A stretch of DNA of 64,000 nucleotides from Candidatus Defluviilinea proxima (lineage in GTDB: Bacteria > Chloroflexota > Anaerolineae > Anaerolineales > Villigracilaceae): contig JADKIW010000001.1 in the NCBI GenBank assembly GCA_016721115.1, forward strand, positions 3,239,501 to 3,303,500, given 5' to 3'. Every line of letters begins with the position of its first letter. Positions within the stretch are counted from its first letter, which is position 1. Shown piece after piece: positions 26,186 through 34,358 of this stretch. Below the pieces are notes generated by a model. The model was not told the origin of the DNA, searched no databases, and worked only from the letters and a program-made list of their open reading frames with translations. The position numbers were made by a program, and so were the translations under genes.

Positions 26186-26214
26186 ATCGGTGTGTCTTCT
26201 CCACTCACAAAAAT

Positions 26215-26232
26215 GTGGCGCTTATGCGCCAC
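26215..26232 (-). terminator. Short GC hairpin between the M1 peptidase and secD
   Basis: GTGGCGC and GCGCCAC (26215-26221, 26226-26232) enclose a TTAT-type loop, followed on the minus strand by CATTTTTGTG. It lies about 58 bases after the M1 peptidase stop and is a plausible weak terminator. Confidence 0.5.
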
Positions 26233-26290
26233 GCGAAGGCGATTATACTCCCGTTGACAGGGAGTGGGTAGGACAAATTGCAAAAACGCT

Positions 26291-27772
26291 CTATGGATAT
26301 ATCCATTCATCAAATATAGCTTGCAAATTGCAGGAACAATACTTTTCTGCCAGTGATTGCATATATTTTGGGGTAGCAATACCCCATGAAAGCGACTGGG
26401 TGTAATCCTTGATGAAGGCGTCGAACGTGTCTGTGCCCATTTCCTCGCGCAACGCCACAAAAAACAAAGGACCGCGTCCGTAGACAATTGCGCTATATTC
26501 CGCTCCCTGATACCCCGCCACTGGCAGGCCAATAGGAATGTCCGCCCGTTGTACATACTCCCATCGCCCATCCAGCGATGAACGGAAACCTTCTTCGCCC
26601 TCATTGCCATACTCATCCGCATAATATTGAAGCGTAGCAAACTGCGTCAGGGACTCATCCAGCCAGGGATCATCAAGTTGATCATCGCCAACAAGGCCGT
26701 AGAACCACTGATGTCCCACTTCGTGAGCGACGGTAGCTTCCATGGTATCTCCCATGGATTCATAGATGCGCGTTGTGATCGCGATCATGCCGGGGTACTC
26801 AATGCCCAGCGCCAGAGTTGGGGTGGAAACAATATCCAGTTCAGTATATGGATACGGGGCATAGCGCTCATCGAACACGGCCATTGCTTTGGATGCCACT
26901 TCAAGCGCCATTTGTGCACCCTCTTGGAAGTCGCCAGGAGCATAACTATTAATGGTGACTTCGCCAAACGTTTGCGATACCTTTTCAAAAAACGGACTCG
27001 CCGCTAAATAGAAATCGCGCGCTGGGCCACTCGCGGCAGTCAGGACCTGGGTCTGGTCCTCTTCGTCGAGACTGATCGTACTTCCAGACGTGACCAGCGT
27101 TAATTCTTTCGGAGCATGGACTTTTACAACGTAGAAGGCCGCGTCTGAATAGGTGACATCACCATCTTGTGGGGGAATCTCTGCGTTCCAGCCTTCATCG
27201 TCGAAGACGCAGATCATGGGGTAAGCATGTGCCAGCGCCAAAATGTCATCGTAATACGCAAGCACTCCATAATTCAAGTCAACACTTTGTGGAACGGACA
27301 CAGCGTAATCCATTTTTAGCAGGATACTTTTTCCCACTTCAAGCGGAGCGGATAACCGTACGATCATCAAGCTGTTTTCCAATCCATATTCTGGCGTGAT
27401 CGATTGTCCATCTACTGTTAAGCTGGAGATGGTCATCTCTCCGCCAAGGATGTTAGGGAATAGGCGAAATTGCACTTCATTCAGTTCAACATCTTCAGTG
27501 TTCGTGTATTGGACTTCCTCGGTGCCGTTGATGTGATAGAGATCGTCTGCGATCGTGAATTCGAGATGATATATGCTTGCGCCGTTCAATTCATTGAGAA
27601 CAGAACGCTCTGATGAGACAAGTCCGCTTGCGAAGATGGAGCGATCATTCGGCGGTATGTTTGTTGGTTCAGGTTGTAGGGTTGGAGTGGGGGAGAAAGG
27701 CGTGGGCTGGGGAAAGTTACAGGAAGCGAGAAGCAGGCTAAAAGTCAGAAGTGAGGCGATGTGTCTTTTCAT
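26291..27772 (-). CDS. M1-family metallopeptidase lipoprotein
   Basis: A 493-residue lipoprotein. The signal peptide ends in the lipobox LLASC (Cys ~18), followed by a Pro/Thr linker. The aminopeptidase-N-like N-terminal beta domain covers residues ~50-270, and the M1 catalytic domain carries HEVGHQW and DESLTQF, a proper HExxH-x18-E zinc site. The exopeptidase signature usually written GxMEN is replaced by ALGIEYPGM. The protein therefore may have a different amino-terminus preference, or act as an endopeptidase. It is the last gene of a four-to-five-gene operon and overlaps the P-loop gene by four bases (ATGA). Extracytoplasmic. Confidence 0.88.
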   Translation of the reverse strand: MKRHIASLLTFSLLLASCNFPQPTPFSPTPTLQPEPTNIPPNDRSIFASGLVSSERSVLNELNGASIYHLEFTIADDLYHINGTEEVQYTNTEDVELNEVQFRLFPNILGGEMTISSLTVDGQSITPEYGLENSLMIVRLSAPLEVGKSILLKMDYAVSVPQSVDLNYGVLAYYDDILALAHAYPMICVFDDEGWNAEIPPQDGDVTYSDAAFYVVKVHAPKELTLVTSGSTISLDEEDQTQVLTAASGPARDFYLAASPFFEKVSQTFGEVTINSYAPGDFQEGAQMALEVASKAMAVFDERYAPYPYTELDIVSTPTLALGIEYPGMIAITTRIYESMGDTMEATVAHEVGHQWFYGLVGDDQLDDPWLDESLTQFATLQYYADEYGNEGEEGFRSSLDGRWEYVQRADIPIGLPVAGYQGAEYSAIVYGRGPLFFVALREEMGTDTFDAFIKDYTQSLSWGIATPKYMQSLAEKYCSCNLQAIFDEWIYP

Positions 27773-28140
27773 GGGGATATGTTTTGGAGGAAGTCCAATG
27801 CCTTTTTTAGGATCTGGTCAGGAGTCAGGTCATCTGTATCAATAATTATATGGGCATGTTCATGGGCATGGGAGAGCCTGCGGAGTTGTTCCGTATGATC
27901 TTTTTCTTGCCAATCGAGTTTACGGCGCATGGTGCTGACAGGGAAGGACGCGTGAAGGTAGATCAGAATATCGGGCTTGGAGATGATCTGCCACATAGCT
28001 TTTGCGTAGGAATGTTCCTGTGCAATGTGACGGCAAGTGTAACCGTGTTGATTTAACCCCGCGATAAGCGTGGATTTGCCTGAGCCACAAGGGCCGACTA
28101 CACCAATAAGCGGACTGGTACTGGGAGGTTCATCCATCAT
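27769..28140 (-). CDS. Small P-loop kinase-like protein
   Basis: A 123-residue P-loop NTPase with Walker A GPCGSGKST (~residues 16-24), a conserved ISKPDILIYL strand and an Arg/His-rich lid (RRKLDWQEKDHTEQLRRL). It ends with the strand AHIIIDTDD. It is shorter than most nucleoside or adenylate kinases, but the strand order suits a minimal nucleotide kinase. The substrate is unknown. Its ATG overlaps the preceding stop as TAATG and its end overlaps the M1 peptidase by four bases, so it is translationally coupled on both sides. Confidence 0.7.
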   Translation of the reverse strand: MMDEPPSTSPLIGVVGPCGSGKSTLIAGLNQHGYTCRHIAQEHSYAKAMWQIISKPDILIYLHASFPVSTMRRKLDWQEKDHTEQLRRLSHAHEHAHIIIDTDDLTPDQILKKALDFLQNISP

Positions 28141-28343
28141 TAATCATTATCATGGACAAGGCGGGCAAGTTGTGCGGGGCCGCCGAGCACGGCCAGCGTA
28201 TCGCCTGCCTGTATCCTTTGCGCATCGGTGGGATGCATTTCTGATTGGTGGTCGTGTCGTACAAGGACAATGTTGAGACGATAATTGTCTTCGATGTAGC
28301 CCACGGTTTTATCGGCGAGAACCGAGTTGGGTGTGATGGTCAC
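28140..28343 (-). CDS. TrkA-C domain, detached C-terminus of the K+ channel
   Basis: This 67-codon frame starts at a GTG directly after the TGA ending the channel gene and lies in the same reading frame. It encodes the RCK/TrkA-C ligand-binding domain (SVLADKTVGYIEDNYRLNIV, then QRIQAGDTLAVLGGP). It is the natural continuation of the 275-residue upstream product. It is unlikely to be an independent gene: there is no ribosome binding site or spacer. It could be expressed by termination-reinitiation, by readthrough, or not at all. Confidence 0.8.
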   Translation of the reverse strand: MTITPNSVLADKTVGYIEDNYRLNIVLVRHDHQSEMHPTDAQRIQAGDTLAVLGGPAQLARLVHDND

Positions 28344-29171
28344 TCAGGCGAGTCCAAGCAATTGACCTTCGATGGAGATGGGGTTGGTGACATCGGCTCC
28401 TGCGGCGGCGGCGGCAAAAACAGGTGCGGCCATTTCAGTGGCACTTAATGCAATGAAACCGAATTGCTCTTGCAGGGCGTGTGCGAAGTCTTCATCGAAG
28501 ATACGAATGACCACTTGGATCTTTGGATTGAGTGAGCGAGCCTTGAGCGCGATCTGCAAGTTCATCGCGTCATTTTGGCTGGCAAGGATGATCGTACGTG
28601 CATCCTTGATGTTGGCGGATTCAAGGGAACCTGCTTCGCGGGCATCTGCTTGTATGACGGGAATGCCCATATCACGCGCGGCGGATGTTGTGTGTGTGCC
28701 GAGGTTGATTTCCAGCACAGCGACACTTTCTCCCATCTCGTGTAGTTTTTGTGCTACGCGATATCCCAAATGTCCCAGCCCGACCAATACGATGTGTTTA
28801 TTCATGACAGATGCGACGGCCATCTCCCACTCCTTGCCTCTGGATTTTCGATTGAAAAGTAATATCCCAAAATCGGTGAGTCCTTGTGCGAGAAAGACAA
28901 TGCCGATCACGGGCATAATAAAATGAAATGCTTGCAAAACGATGTTTTTGGGGAAATCGCCGATGGGTTGCAGGACCGTGGCGGCTAGAACTGTGTAAAT
29001 CCCTTCGCCTAAGGTTTTGACGGGCTCGCCCGACGCCTCCGCGAGAATGAAATAGGCAAACCCGCCGCCAACCACCGTCACTGCGAAAAACATCAACGGC
29101 GATTTGAATTCATTGATCAAGATGAGCGTATCGCGCCAACCCGCCCGAAATCTGTGCATGCGGCTGCTCAT
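28344..29171 (-). CDS. Potassium channel with TrkA-N domain, ended by an in-frame TGA
   Basis: A 275-residue product with two hydrophobic segments (~25-45 and ~80-105) around a pore-loop-like region (TVLAATVLQPIGDFP), then a Rossmann TrkA-N/RCK domain (HIVLVGLGHLGYRVAQKLHEMG). The expected filter TVGYG is not obvious; the loop reads AATVLQPIGD, so ion selectivity is uncertain. The final codons are GQLLGLA then TGA then GTG, with the TrkA-C domain following in frame. A CGA (Arg) to TGA change explains this. It overlaps the phosphatase gene by four bases (ATGA). Confidence 0.8.
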   Translation of the reverse strand: MSSRMHRFRAGWRDTLILINEFKSPLMFFAVTVVGGGFAYFILAEASGEPVKTLGEGIYTVLAATVLQPIGDFPKNIVLQAFHFIMPVIGIVFLAQGLTDFGILLFNRKSRGKEWEMAVASVMNKHIVLVGLGHLGYRVAQKLHEMGESVAVLEINLGTHTTSAARDMGIPVIQADAREAGSLESANIKDARTIILASQNDAMNLQIALKARSLNPKIQVVIRIFDEDFAHALQEQFGFIALSATEMAAPVFAAAAAGADVTNPISIEGQLLGLA

Positions 29172-29887
29172 GATCGTGCGTGTCCTTCGATGGGGAGACG
29201 CATTGTCATGCGGCGAACATTGTCTCCGTTACGTGTTCCGACCTTTACGACCAGCACACTGATATCGTCAACAGGACGGTTATCGTCTAGTGTTACTGCG
29301 TGGGCAAGAAGTGTATCGGCAATTTCCTGTGGAGACGGATTTTGGTCTTCCAGCATGGAGTGCAACACTTCCATTGTGTTCATTGGTTGGCCGCGGCGTT
29401 CGCCCGCATGGACAAGTCCATCAGTGTAGATCACAATGATCAGGCCTGCTTCGATCGCGATCTCGGTGATGGATGGACGAACATCTCGTGATGTTCCAAG
29501 TGGAATACTTTCAGTGTCGATACGGTCAATGGTTGCCGTCCGACAAATGAACATGGGGGACGGGTTATTGCGAGTCAGTACGATGGTTCCACTGTGCAGG
29601 TCAATGGATGCGATGTTGAGCGTACAGATAACCTTCCCTTTTTTGTCTGTGTATAACGCATCCGATGCGGCGCGCGCGGATGCTCCATCGCGGACGCCTT
29701 CGGCCAGCAACCCGATCACTTTGCGGACTACCAGTTGCGAAACGGCTTTTGCCCCGCGCCCTGAAGTCTGTCCATCTGCAAGGACAACGGAAACCCCGCC
29801 ATTGGGGCGTTCTACCACCTCGAGTGTATCTCCGCTTTCGGATGTGGCGTATTTATTGACCTTGGCCGCCGCGATCTGGATTTCCAT
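29168..29887 (-). CDS. SpoIIE/PP2C-type serine phosphatase
   Basis: A 239-residue protein phosphatase domain standing alone. Metal-binding signatures include VVLADGQTSGRGAKAVSQLV near the N-terminus, the central IVIYTDGLVHAGERRG, and the C-terminal DDISVLVVKVG. It lacks sensor or receiver domains, so it would act in the cytoplasm on an unknown phosphoprotein. It is the first gene of the overlapped operon leading to the K+ channel, P-loop protein and M1 peptidase. This order suggests, without proving it, that it regulates membrane or cell-surface functions. Confidence 0.85.
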   Translation of the reverse strand: MEIQIAAAKVNKYATSESGDTLEVVERPNGGVSVVLADGQTSGRGAKAVSQLVVRKVIGLLAEGVRDGASARAASDALYTDKKGKVICTLNIASIDLHSGTIVLTRNNPSPMFICRTATIDRIDTESIPLGTSRDVRPSITEIAIEAGLIIVIYTDGLVHAGERRGQPMNTMEVLHSMLEDQNPSPQEIADTLLAHAVTLDDNRPVDDISVLVVKVGTRNGDNVRRMTMRLPIEGHARS

Positions 29888-29951
29888 GCCTTCATTTTAC
29901 TATACCCAGCGCGGTCACAAATCACGTTTTTGTGCGGACGCTTTGCGCCTG

Positions 29952-30932
29952 TTATTTCAATATGGGATGATGTGTCTTGGGATTTCTTATTTTTACCCAG
30001 GGCAGTTGCTCCAATGTGATCGTTTCCTGGCTTTTGTAAATTGCTTGCGTTTCTTTGCGTTCATTCCACAGCAGATTGGTATCGTGCCAATACATAAACC
30101 ATGTCCAGCGTGGCTGGCGGCGCAAAAGTTTTTGCGTCGGCAAATTTCCCACTTCGCCCAATGCGATCGGTTTATCTTTGGCAAGTGCAAGAAGTGAGTT
30201 GTAATCTCTAGTCGTGAACTTGTTGCTGTACACATCCGTGGCGAGTACATCAACCACGTCGTCGCCGGGATAGTACTTATCATATGCGTCCACGCCCAAT
30301 CTGATCTCGTTTGCATTGAAAACCCAAATCAGATTGTTTAGTTTATGGAAACTGACGAGCCTGTCAAACAACATGCGATACAACTTTTTATAACCATGTT
30401 CACCAGTCCTTTTACCCCACCAGAACCATCCACCATTCATCTCGTGATATGGACGCCACAACACGGGGACATTTGCCTCTCGCAATTGCTTGAGGAAGAA
30501 CGCGATAACATCCACCTGCGACTTCCATCGTTCATTCACCTGTGAGCCTGCCTCGAACAAAGCAAGCCACTCCTTCTCTGACAGCTTTCCCTGAATGGAG
30601 TCTTCAAAGACGACTGGCTCATCATCCATGGGGCGGAGTGCATGCCACATCAGTGTGATAACGAAGCCTTCACTGTGCCTACGAATCGCCTCATCCACGA
30701 TCTGCTGGCGAAAATTTATTCCGTCCCATGTTCCAGCTGCGCTAAAGCCAAAATCTTGACCAAAAACGGCAGGATATTGCCCGGTCAATTTTTCCATGCC
30801 TGCCAGCCGTGTGGATCCTGCCAACGGATTACAGTGTTGGCCGGTCATTGTTTGCTTTCCAGAAATGGAATAAAGATAGTCAAGCAATTGAACAGCTTCG
30901 GGCGATGGGTTGGGAGTTACTGGGTTTGCCAT
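29952..30932 (-). CDS. GH26-family beta-mannanase-like glycoside hydrolase
   Basis: A 326-residue (beta/alpha)8 enzyme of glycoside hydrolase family 26. The acid/base Glu lies in RPYHEMNGGWFWWG (~residue 165), and the nucleophile Glu in PIALGEVG (~residue 270). The conserved N-terminal GKQTMTGQH and HALRPMDDEP regions are also present. No signal peptide is seen at the ATG 30932 and the upstream sequence offers none, so it may act inside the cell on imported manno-oligosaccharides. It follows the HAD gene by 12 bases and may be co-transcribed. Confidence 0.87.
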   Translation of the reverse strand: MANPVTPNPSPEAVQLLDYLYSISGKQTMTGQHCNPLAGSTRLAGMEKLTGQYPAVFGQDFGFSAAGTWDGINFRQQIVDEAIRRHSEGFVITLMWHALRPMDDEPVVFEDSIQGKLSEKEWLALFEAGSQVNERWKSQVDVIAFFLKQLREANVPVLWRPYHEMNGGWFWWGKRTGEHGYKKLYRMLFDRLVSFHKLNNLIWVFNANEIRLGVDAYDKYYPGDDVVDVLATDVYSNKFTTRDYNSLLALAKDKPIALGEVGNLPTQKLLRRQPRWTWFMYWHDTNLLWNERKETQAIYKSQETITLEQLPWVKIRNPKTHHPILK

Positions 30933-30944
30933 GAATAATGAACC

Positions 30945-31646
30945 TTATTGATTTCTAAGAAGAATGTGTCGAAGATCTAAAATGTGAGCGATGCGATCTT
31001 CTGGCGGTATATCGTGCTTCTTGTGCGGGTCAATCAGCAGACAGCGCATACCAACGTTTTTTGCTCCCATGTAATCAGTTGAGAACGAATCTCCCACATA
31101 CAAAGCATTCTCGCTCTTGCCGCCTGTGGCTTCCAAGGCCAGCTCAAAGATAGATGGATGTGGTTTACGCTTTCCATGTTCTACGGATGCCACTATGGCT
31201 GAAAAATGTTCAGCTATCCCCATATCATGGAGATGACTTCGAACAAAATCCCCGCTGTGGGTATTTGTGACAAGTGCAAGTGTGTAGTGACCTTTGAGTT
31301 GGCGGAGAAGTTCTGGCACTCCCTCGATAGTCTTCACTCCCTTGTTCCACTCCTGGAGATACACGTCTCGAAAATTCTTGACAAGTTCTGGCGTAGGGTC
31401 CTTGTCAAGGACACTGCTTAGGAATCCATTTACGACATCGTCCATGGAGAACTCGTCTTGATTTGCTTCAGCCGCAAGATCGAATTTACGAAACATAGCA
31501 TCCCACCGCTCAAGGAACTCTGGATACTTGATGTTCACGCCACTGGATAAAACAATAGAATGGGAAAGCTCATAGCCTTGCCCAATACGACTATCAGAAT
31601 ATTCCACCAGAGTTCCGAAGAAATCAAATAGGATGTGGGTAATCAT
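30945..31646 (-). CDS. HAD-family hydrolase
   Basis: A ~233-residue haloacid-dehalogenase-type hydrolase. Motif I reads ILFDFFGTLV, with Phe in place of the usual second Asp. Motif II is LVTNTHS, motif III GKRKPHPSIF with the catalytic Lys, and motif IV VGDSFSTDYMGAK. An alpha-helical C1 cap lies between. Loss of the second Asp is common in HAD members that are not classic phosphatases, so the substrate is open. The start at 31646 (MITHILFD) is chosen because AGGA lies upstream and the protein begins right at motif I; the frame extends to 31700. Confidence 0.82.
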   Translation of the reverse strand: MITHILFDFFGTLVEYSDSRIGQGYELSHSIVLSSGVNIKYPEFLERWDAMFRKFDLAAEANQDEFSMDDVVNGFLSSVLDKDPTPELVKNFRDVYLQEWNKGVKTIEGVPELLRQLKGHYTLALVTNTHSGDFVRSHLHDMGIAEHFSAIVASVEHGKRKPHPSIFELALEATGGKSENALYVGDSFSTDYMGAKNVGMRCLLIDPHKKHDIPPEDRIAHILDLRHILLRNQ

Positions 31647-31716
31647 GATTGAAAATCCTATCAAAAATAGCGAAGTCATTTTTGGATGAATTCGCTGCAC
31701 ACTGATTTACTAAATG

Positions 31717-34143
31717 CTATTCTGTATGCACTGGGTTTTTTAACAAAAAGATGGAGATAAAGGCAATCAGATAACATCCAAATCCAACCCAAAACGATGT
31801 GGAAATTCCTGAATTTATGGAGATCACAACTGTAAGCACGGACGCAACAACAGACATGGATCCATTGGTTCCCCAAAACCAAGGCGTCAGCGATTCCGCG
31901 TAACCGGAAGCGATGTTCATTCCTATAGGGAAGGCCATTCCCATGAATAGTCCCATTGGGAACAAGATCAAGACCGCTATGAAAATTCGGACGGGGGTGA
32001 TGGCTCCATCAAATAAGCCAATTACTGATGGGGTGACCAGACCAAAAAGGCTGATAACGCAAAGCAAAGCAAGCATTCTGTTGCGTATGGAAGAGATCAG
32101 GTTGGTGCTTGCCCTTGGTGTCAAGAAACTTCCGATCCCGCTGGAAAGCAATAGTGAGAAAAGGACCACAGACAAACTGTACGTGGGGTGCCCCAGAAAT
32201 ACTGTCAACCGTTGTAGTTGGGAGATCTCGATCAGCATAAACCCAAGCCCTATGCACGCAAAGAAGATCGAAAGGGGAATGGTGTGAACATTTTTGGATA
32301 CTGTCAGCTTCTTTGATGTGAGCAATATCGGACTAATAATGAAGATCAAGCTCAGAAGAATAACAGTTACCAGCAGTATACCTAATGCATTGACTGCGAT
32401 AATATTGAATCCCATCACGCCTTGGCTGTAAAAACTTGCATTTAGAAAATCCTGCAAACGCAGCATTTGGAAGAAGAAAGGATTGTTGTCTGTTGGGGCA
32501 GTAATGTTTAATGGGAAGTTGGCTATAAATGCGTCGGCGTCGGCTGTTGATGTGATATGCTCAAAATTAGTATCTGCGGCGTAATCGGGTGTAAGAATCA
32601 CATCAAAATCCATCTTGTTCGCGGTCTCTTCAATCATCTTTATGTCACTTGAAGTAAATGGTTCCAGGCTGACCAGGATCGTTCCAACGCCGTCGGGCAG
32701 GTCGTCGCCTGTTTGTGTGTACGCATTTCGAATGATCAATATGTGATTTCTGGGGTTTTCAATGCCTTGTTCTTGAAGGGCTTTGCTGGCTAAAACTGTA
32801 AGACGATACATTTCACTGGGTAGGTCATTGAAGTACCATCGTGAAAAAGTTATGATTCCATTTGGCTTTATGTGCTGAAAGAATATATCCCAGCCCTCGG
32901 TTGTGTATAAGGAGTTTTCAGTCAACACAAATGCCCCGGATGCTGTTGCCGCCCAAGTGTCGATCAATGACACTTGTATGATGTCATATTTCTTTTCTGA
33001 GCGTGCGATGTAACTGCGTGCCTCGTCATTGACGATGTTTACGTTTGGATATTTATCCAGATGGCCGGAGTATTCCCCGTAATCCTGTGTGAGGATTTCA
33101 ATGATATTTTCATTGATCTCAACACCTGTAACTGAATGCTGTCCAAAGGCCAAGGCTGAGAGGATGTCCCTGCCGCCGCCGGCACCGATGACCAATACAT
33201 CGGCATCTTTGCGAATGTAATGCACCATGTTCGTTACATCAAATTTGAGATAATCGACCTTGTCAAAATTGCCATCAAAGGACGCGATGGGCGTTCCTGC
33301 ATGGGAATCAATGTCAACCATAACGTAATTTGTTGTACGTTCTTGTGGATAGACCTGGCTGATGCCCCATCCAAAAGGCGGACGCGGTGTGTTCGGCTCT
33401 CCATAGACACGCACTCTTGAAAAGGAATTCCATTTTTCAAGAATGGGTGCGGACTCAAACCCGCCTTTGATCCATTTCAATCGGATGAGAGATGGTTGAT
33501 TATTTCCCAAGGTCATCTGGATAAAAACGAATATTAGAAGAAATATACTCCCGATTTGGGTGACCCGCTTTAGAAACTGGCTCTCCACATCAATGCTGTA
33601 AAAAACGGCTCCAAGGCTTGCAATGAATGCAGTAATGAATACTGCCGTCGGACCGTCAGTTATTTCCAGTATGTAGATGAATAAAATACATCCTACTGCT
33701 GCACCTGCTAGGTCTGCAGCGTATAGCTTGCCTATTTGGGTAGGCGCTTTTGTCAATATTAAACAGGTATTGATGCCAGCAAATATAAATGGAATGGAGA
33801 TCAATACGAAGGTTAGTGGGAGGTAAATGGATGCAGTCCAACTATTGATTGGAACATTAATATGAATAAGAAAGCTGATTATTATTGTGATAGAGAACAG
33901 CAAGGCTGTGGTAGCTAAGTGTTTCTTAATCCGTTCAGGTGTGAATTGACTGCGAGACAGATATACTATGATGGCCCCAAGTGTCATGCCGAACATTGCA
34001 ATGGACACAGCCATGAAGGCAAAGTGGTACCACATGGTTACGCTGAAGATGCGCGTTAATAGGTTCTCGAACATAAGAGTGGCGAGAGTTGTGGTAAATA
34101 GGCCTAAGTACGAAGGTCGATGAATTTTGAACGTGGATGGCAT
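31717..34143 (-). CDS. Membrane-embedded spermidine-synthase-like protein
   Basis: An 808-residue protein with about seven N-terminal transmembrane helices, a cytoplasmic spermidine-synthase-like methyltransferase-fold domain, and about seven more helices at the C-terminus. The central domain (~residues 300-470) has VLVIGAGGGRDILSALAFG, GVEINENII and IIQVSLIDTW. The aminopropyltransferase substrate motif of true SpeE is not clear, so polyamine synthesis is not assured. No speD or arginine decarboxylase gene is near. Such fused membrane versions are common in environmental bacteria with unknown roles. It is monocistronic between the HAD gene and the divergent nnrD-like gene. Confidence 0.8.
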   Translation of the reverse strand: MPSTFKIHRPSYLGLFTTTLATLMFENLLTRIFSVTMWYHFAFMAVSIAMFGMTLGAIIVYLSRSQFTPERIKKHLATTALLFSITIIISFLIHINVPINSWTASIYLPLTFVLISIPFIFAGINTCLILTKAPTQIGKLYAADLAGAAVGCILFIYILEITDGPTAVFITAFIASLGAVFYSIDVESQFLKRVTQIGSIFLLIFVFIQMTLGNNQPSLIRLKWIKGGFESAPILEKWNSFSRVRVYGEPNTPRPPFGWGISQVYPQERTTNYVMVDIDSHAGTPIASFDGNFDKVDYLKFDVTNMVHYIRKDADVLVIGAGGGRDILSALAFGQHSVTGVEINENIIEILTQDYGEYSGHLDKYPNVNIVNDEARSYIARSEKKYDIIQVSLIDTWAATASGAFVLTENSLYTTEGWDIFFQHIKPNGIITFSRWYFNDLPSEMYRLTVLASKALQEQGIENPRNHILIIRNAYTQTGDDLPDGVGTILVSLEPFTSSDIKMIEETANKMDFDVILTPDYAADTNFEHITSTADADAFIANFPLNITAPTDNNPFFFQMLRLQDFLNASFYSQGVMGFNIIAVNALGILLVTVILLSLIFIISPILLTSKKLTVSKNVHTIPLSIFFACIGLGFMLIEISQLQRLTVFLGHPTYSLSVVLFSLLLSSGIGSFLTPRASTNLISSIRNRMLALLCVISLFGLVTPSVIGLFDGAITPVRIFIAVLILFPMGLFMGMAFPIGMNIASGYAESLTPWFWGTNGSMSVVASVLTVVISINSGISTSFWVGFGCYLIAFISIFLLKNPVHTE

Positions 34144-34358
34144 GTATTGTCTCCTAGTGTAGGCTCGAATTTACCAGTCGATTTAAACTGATAGAGTGTT
34201 ATATGTCAATTCTCCCTCCAAAGACCGTGTACATTGTAGCCGTCCACTTTGTCAGGGTCAATATGTCGGGACAGTATGATTTTTGTTAGAGTAGAGCGAT
34301 CCGATATGGGTTTCACCCCTCCTTTGCAGTACAATTCTTTTATTAATTGGAGAAAACC

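Noticed and set aside
28344..28346. Selenocysteine readthrough of the TGA in the K+ channel
   Set aside because: The expected residue is Arg in a linker, not a redox site, and no SECIS-like hairpin is evident just downstream.
31717..34143. True spermidine synthase (speE)
   Set aside because: It has many membrane helices and lacks clear substrate motifs and pathway neighbours, so the symbol is withheld.
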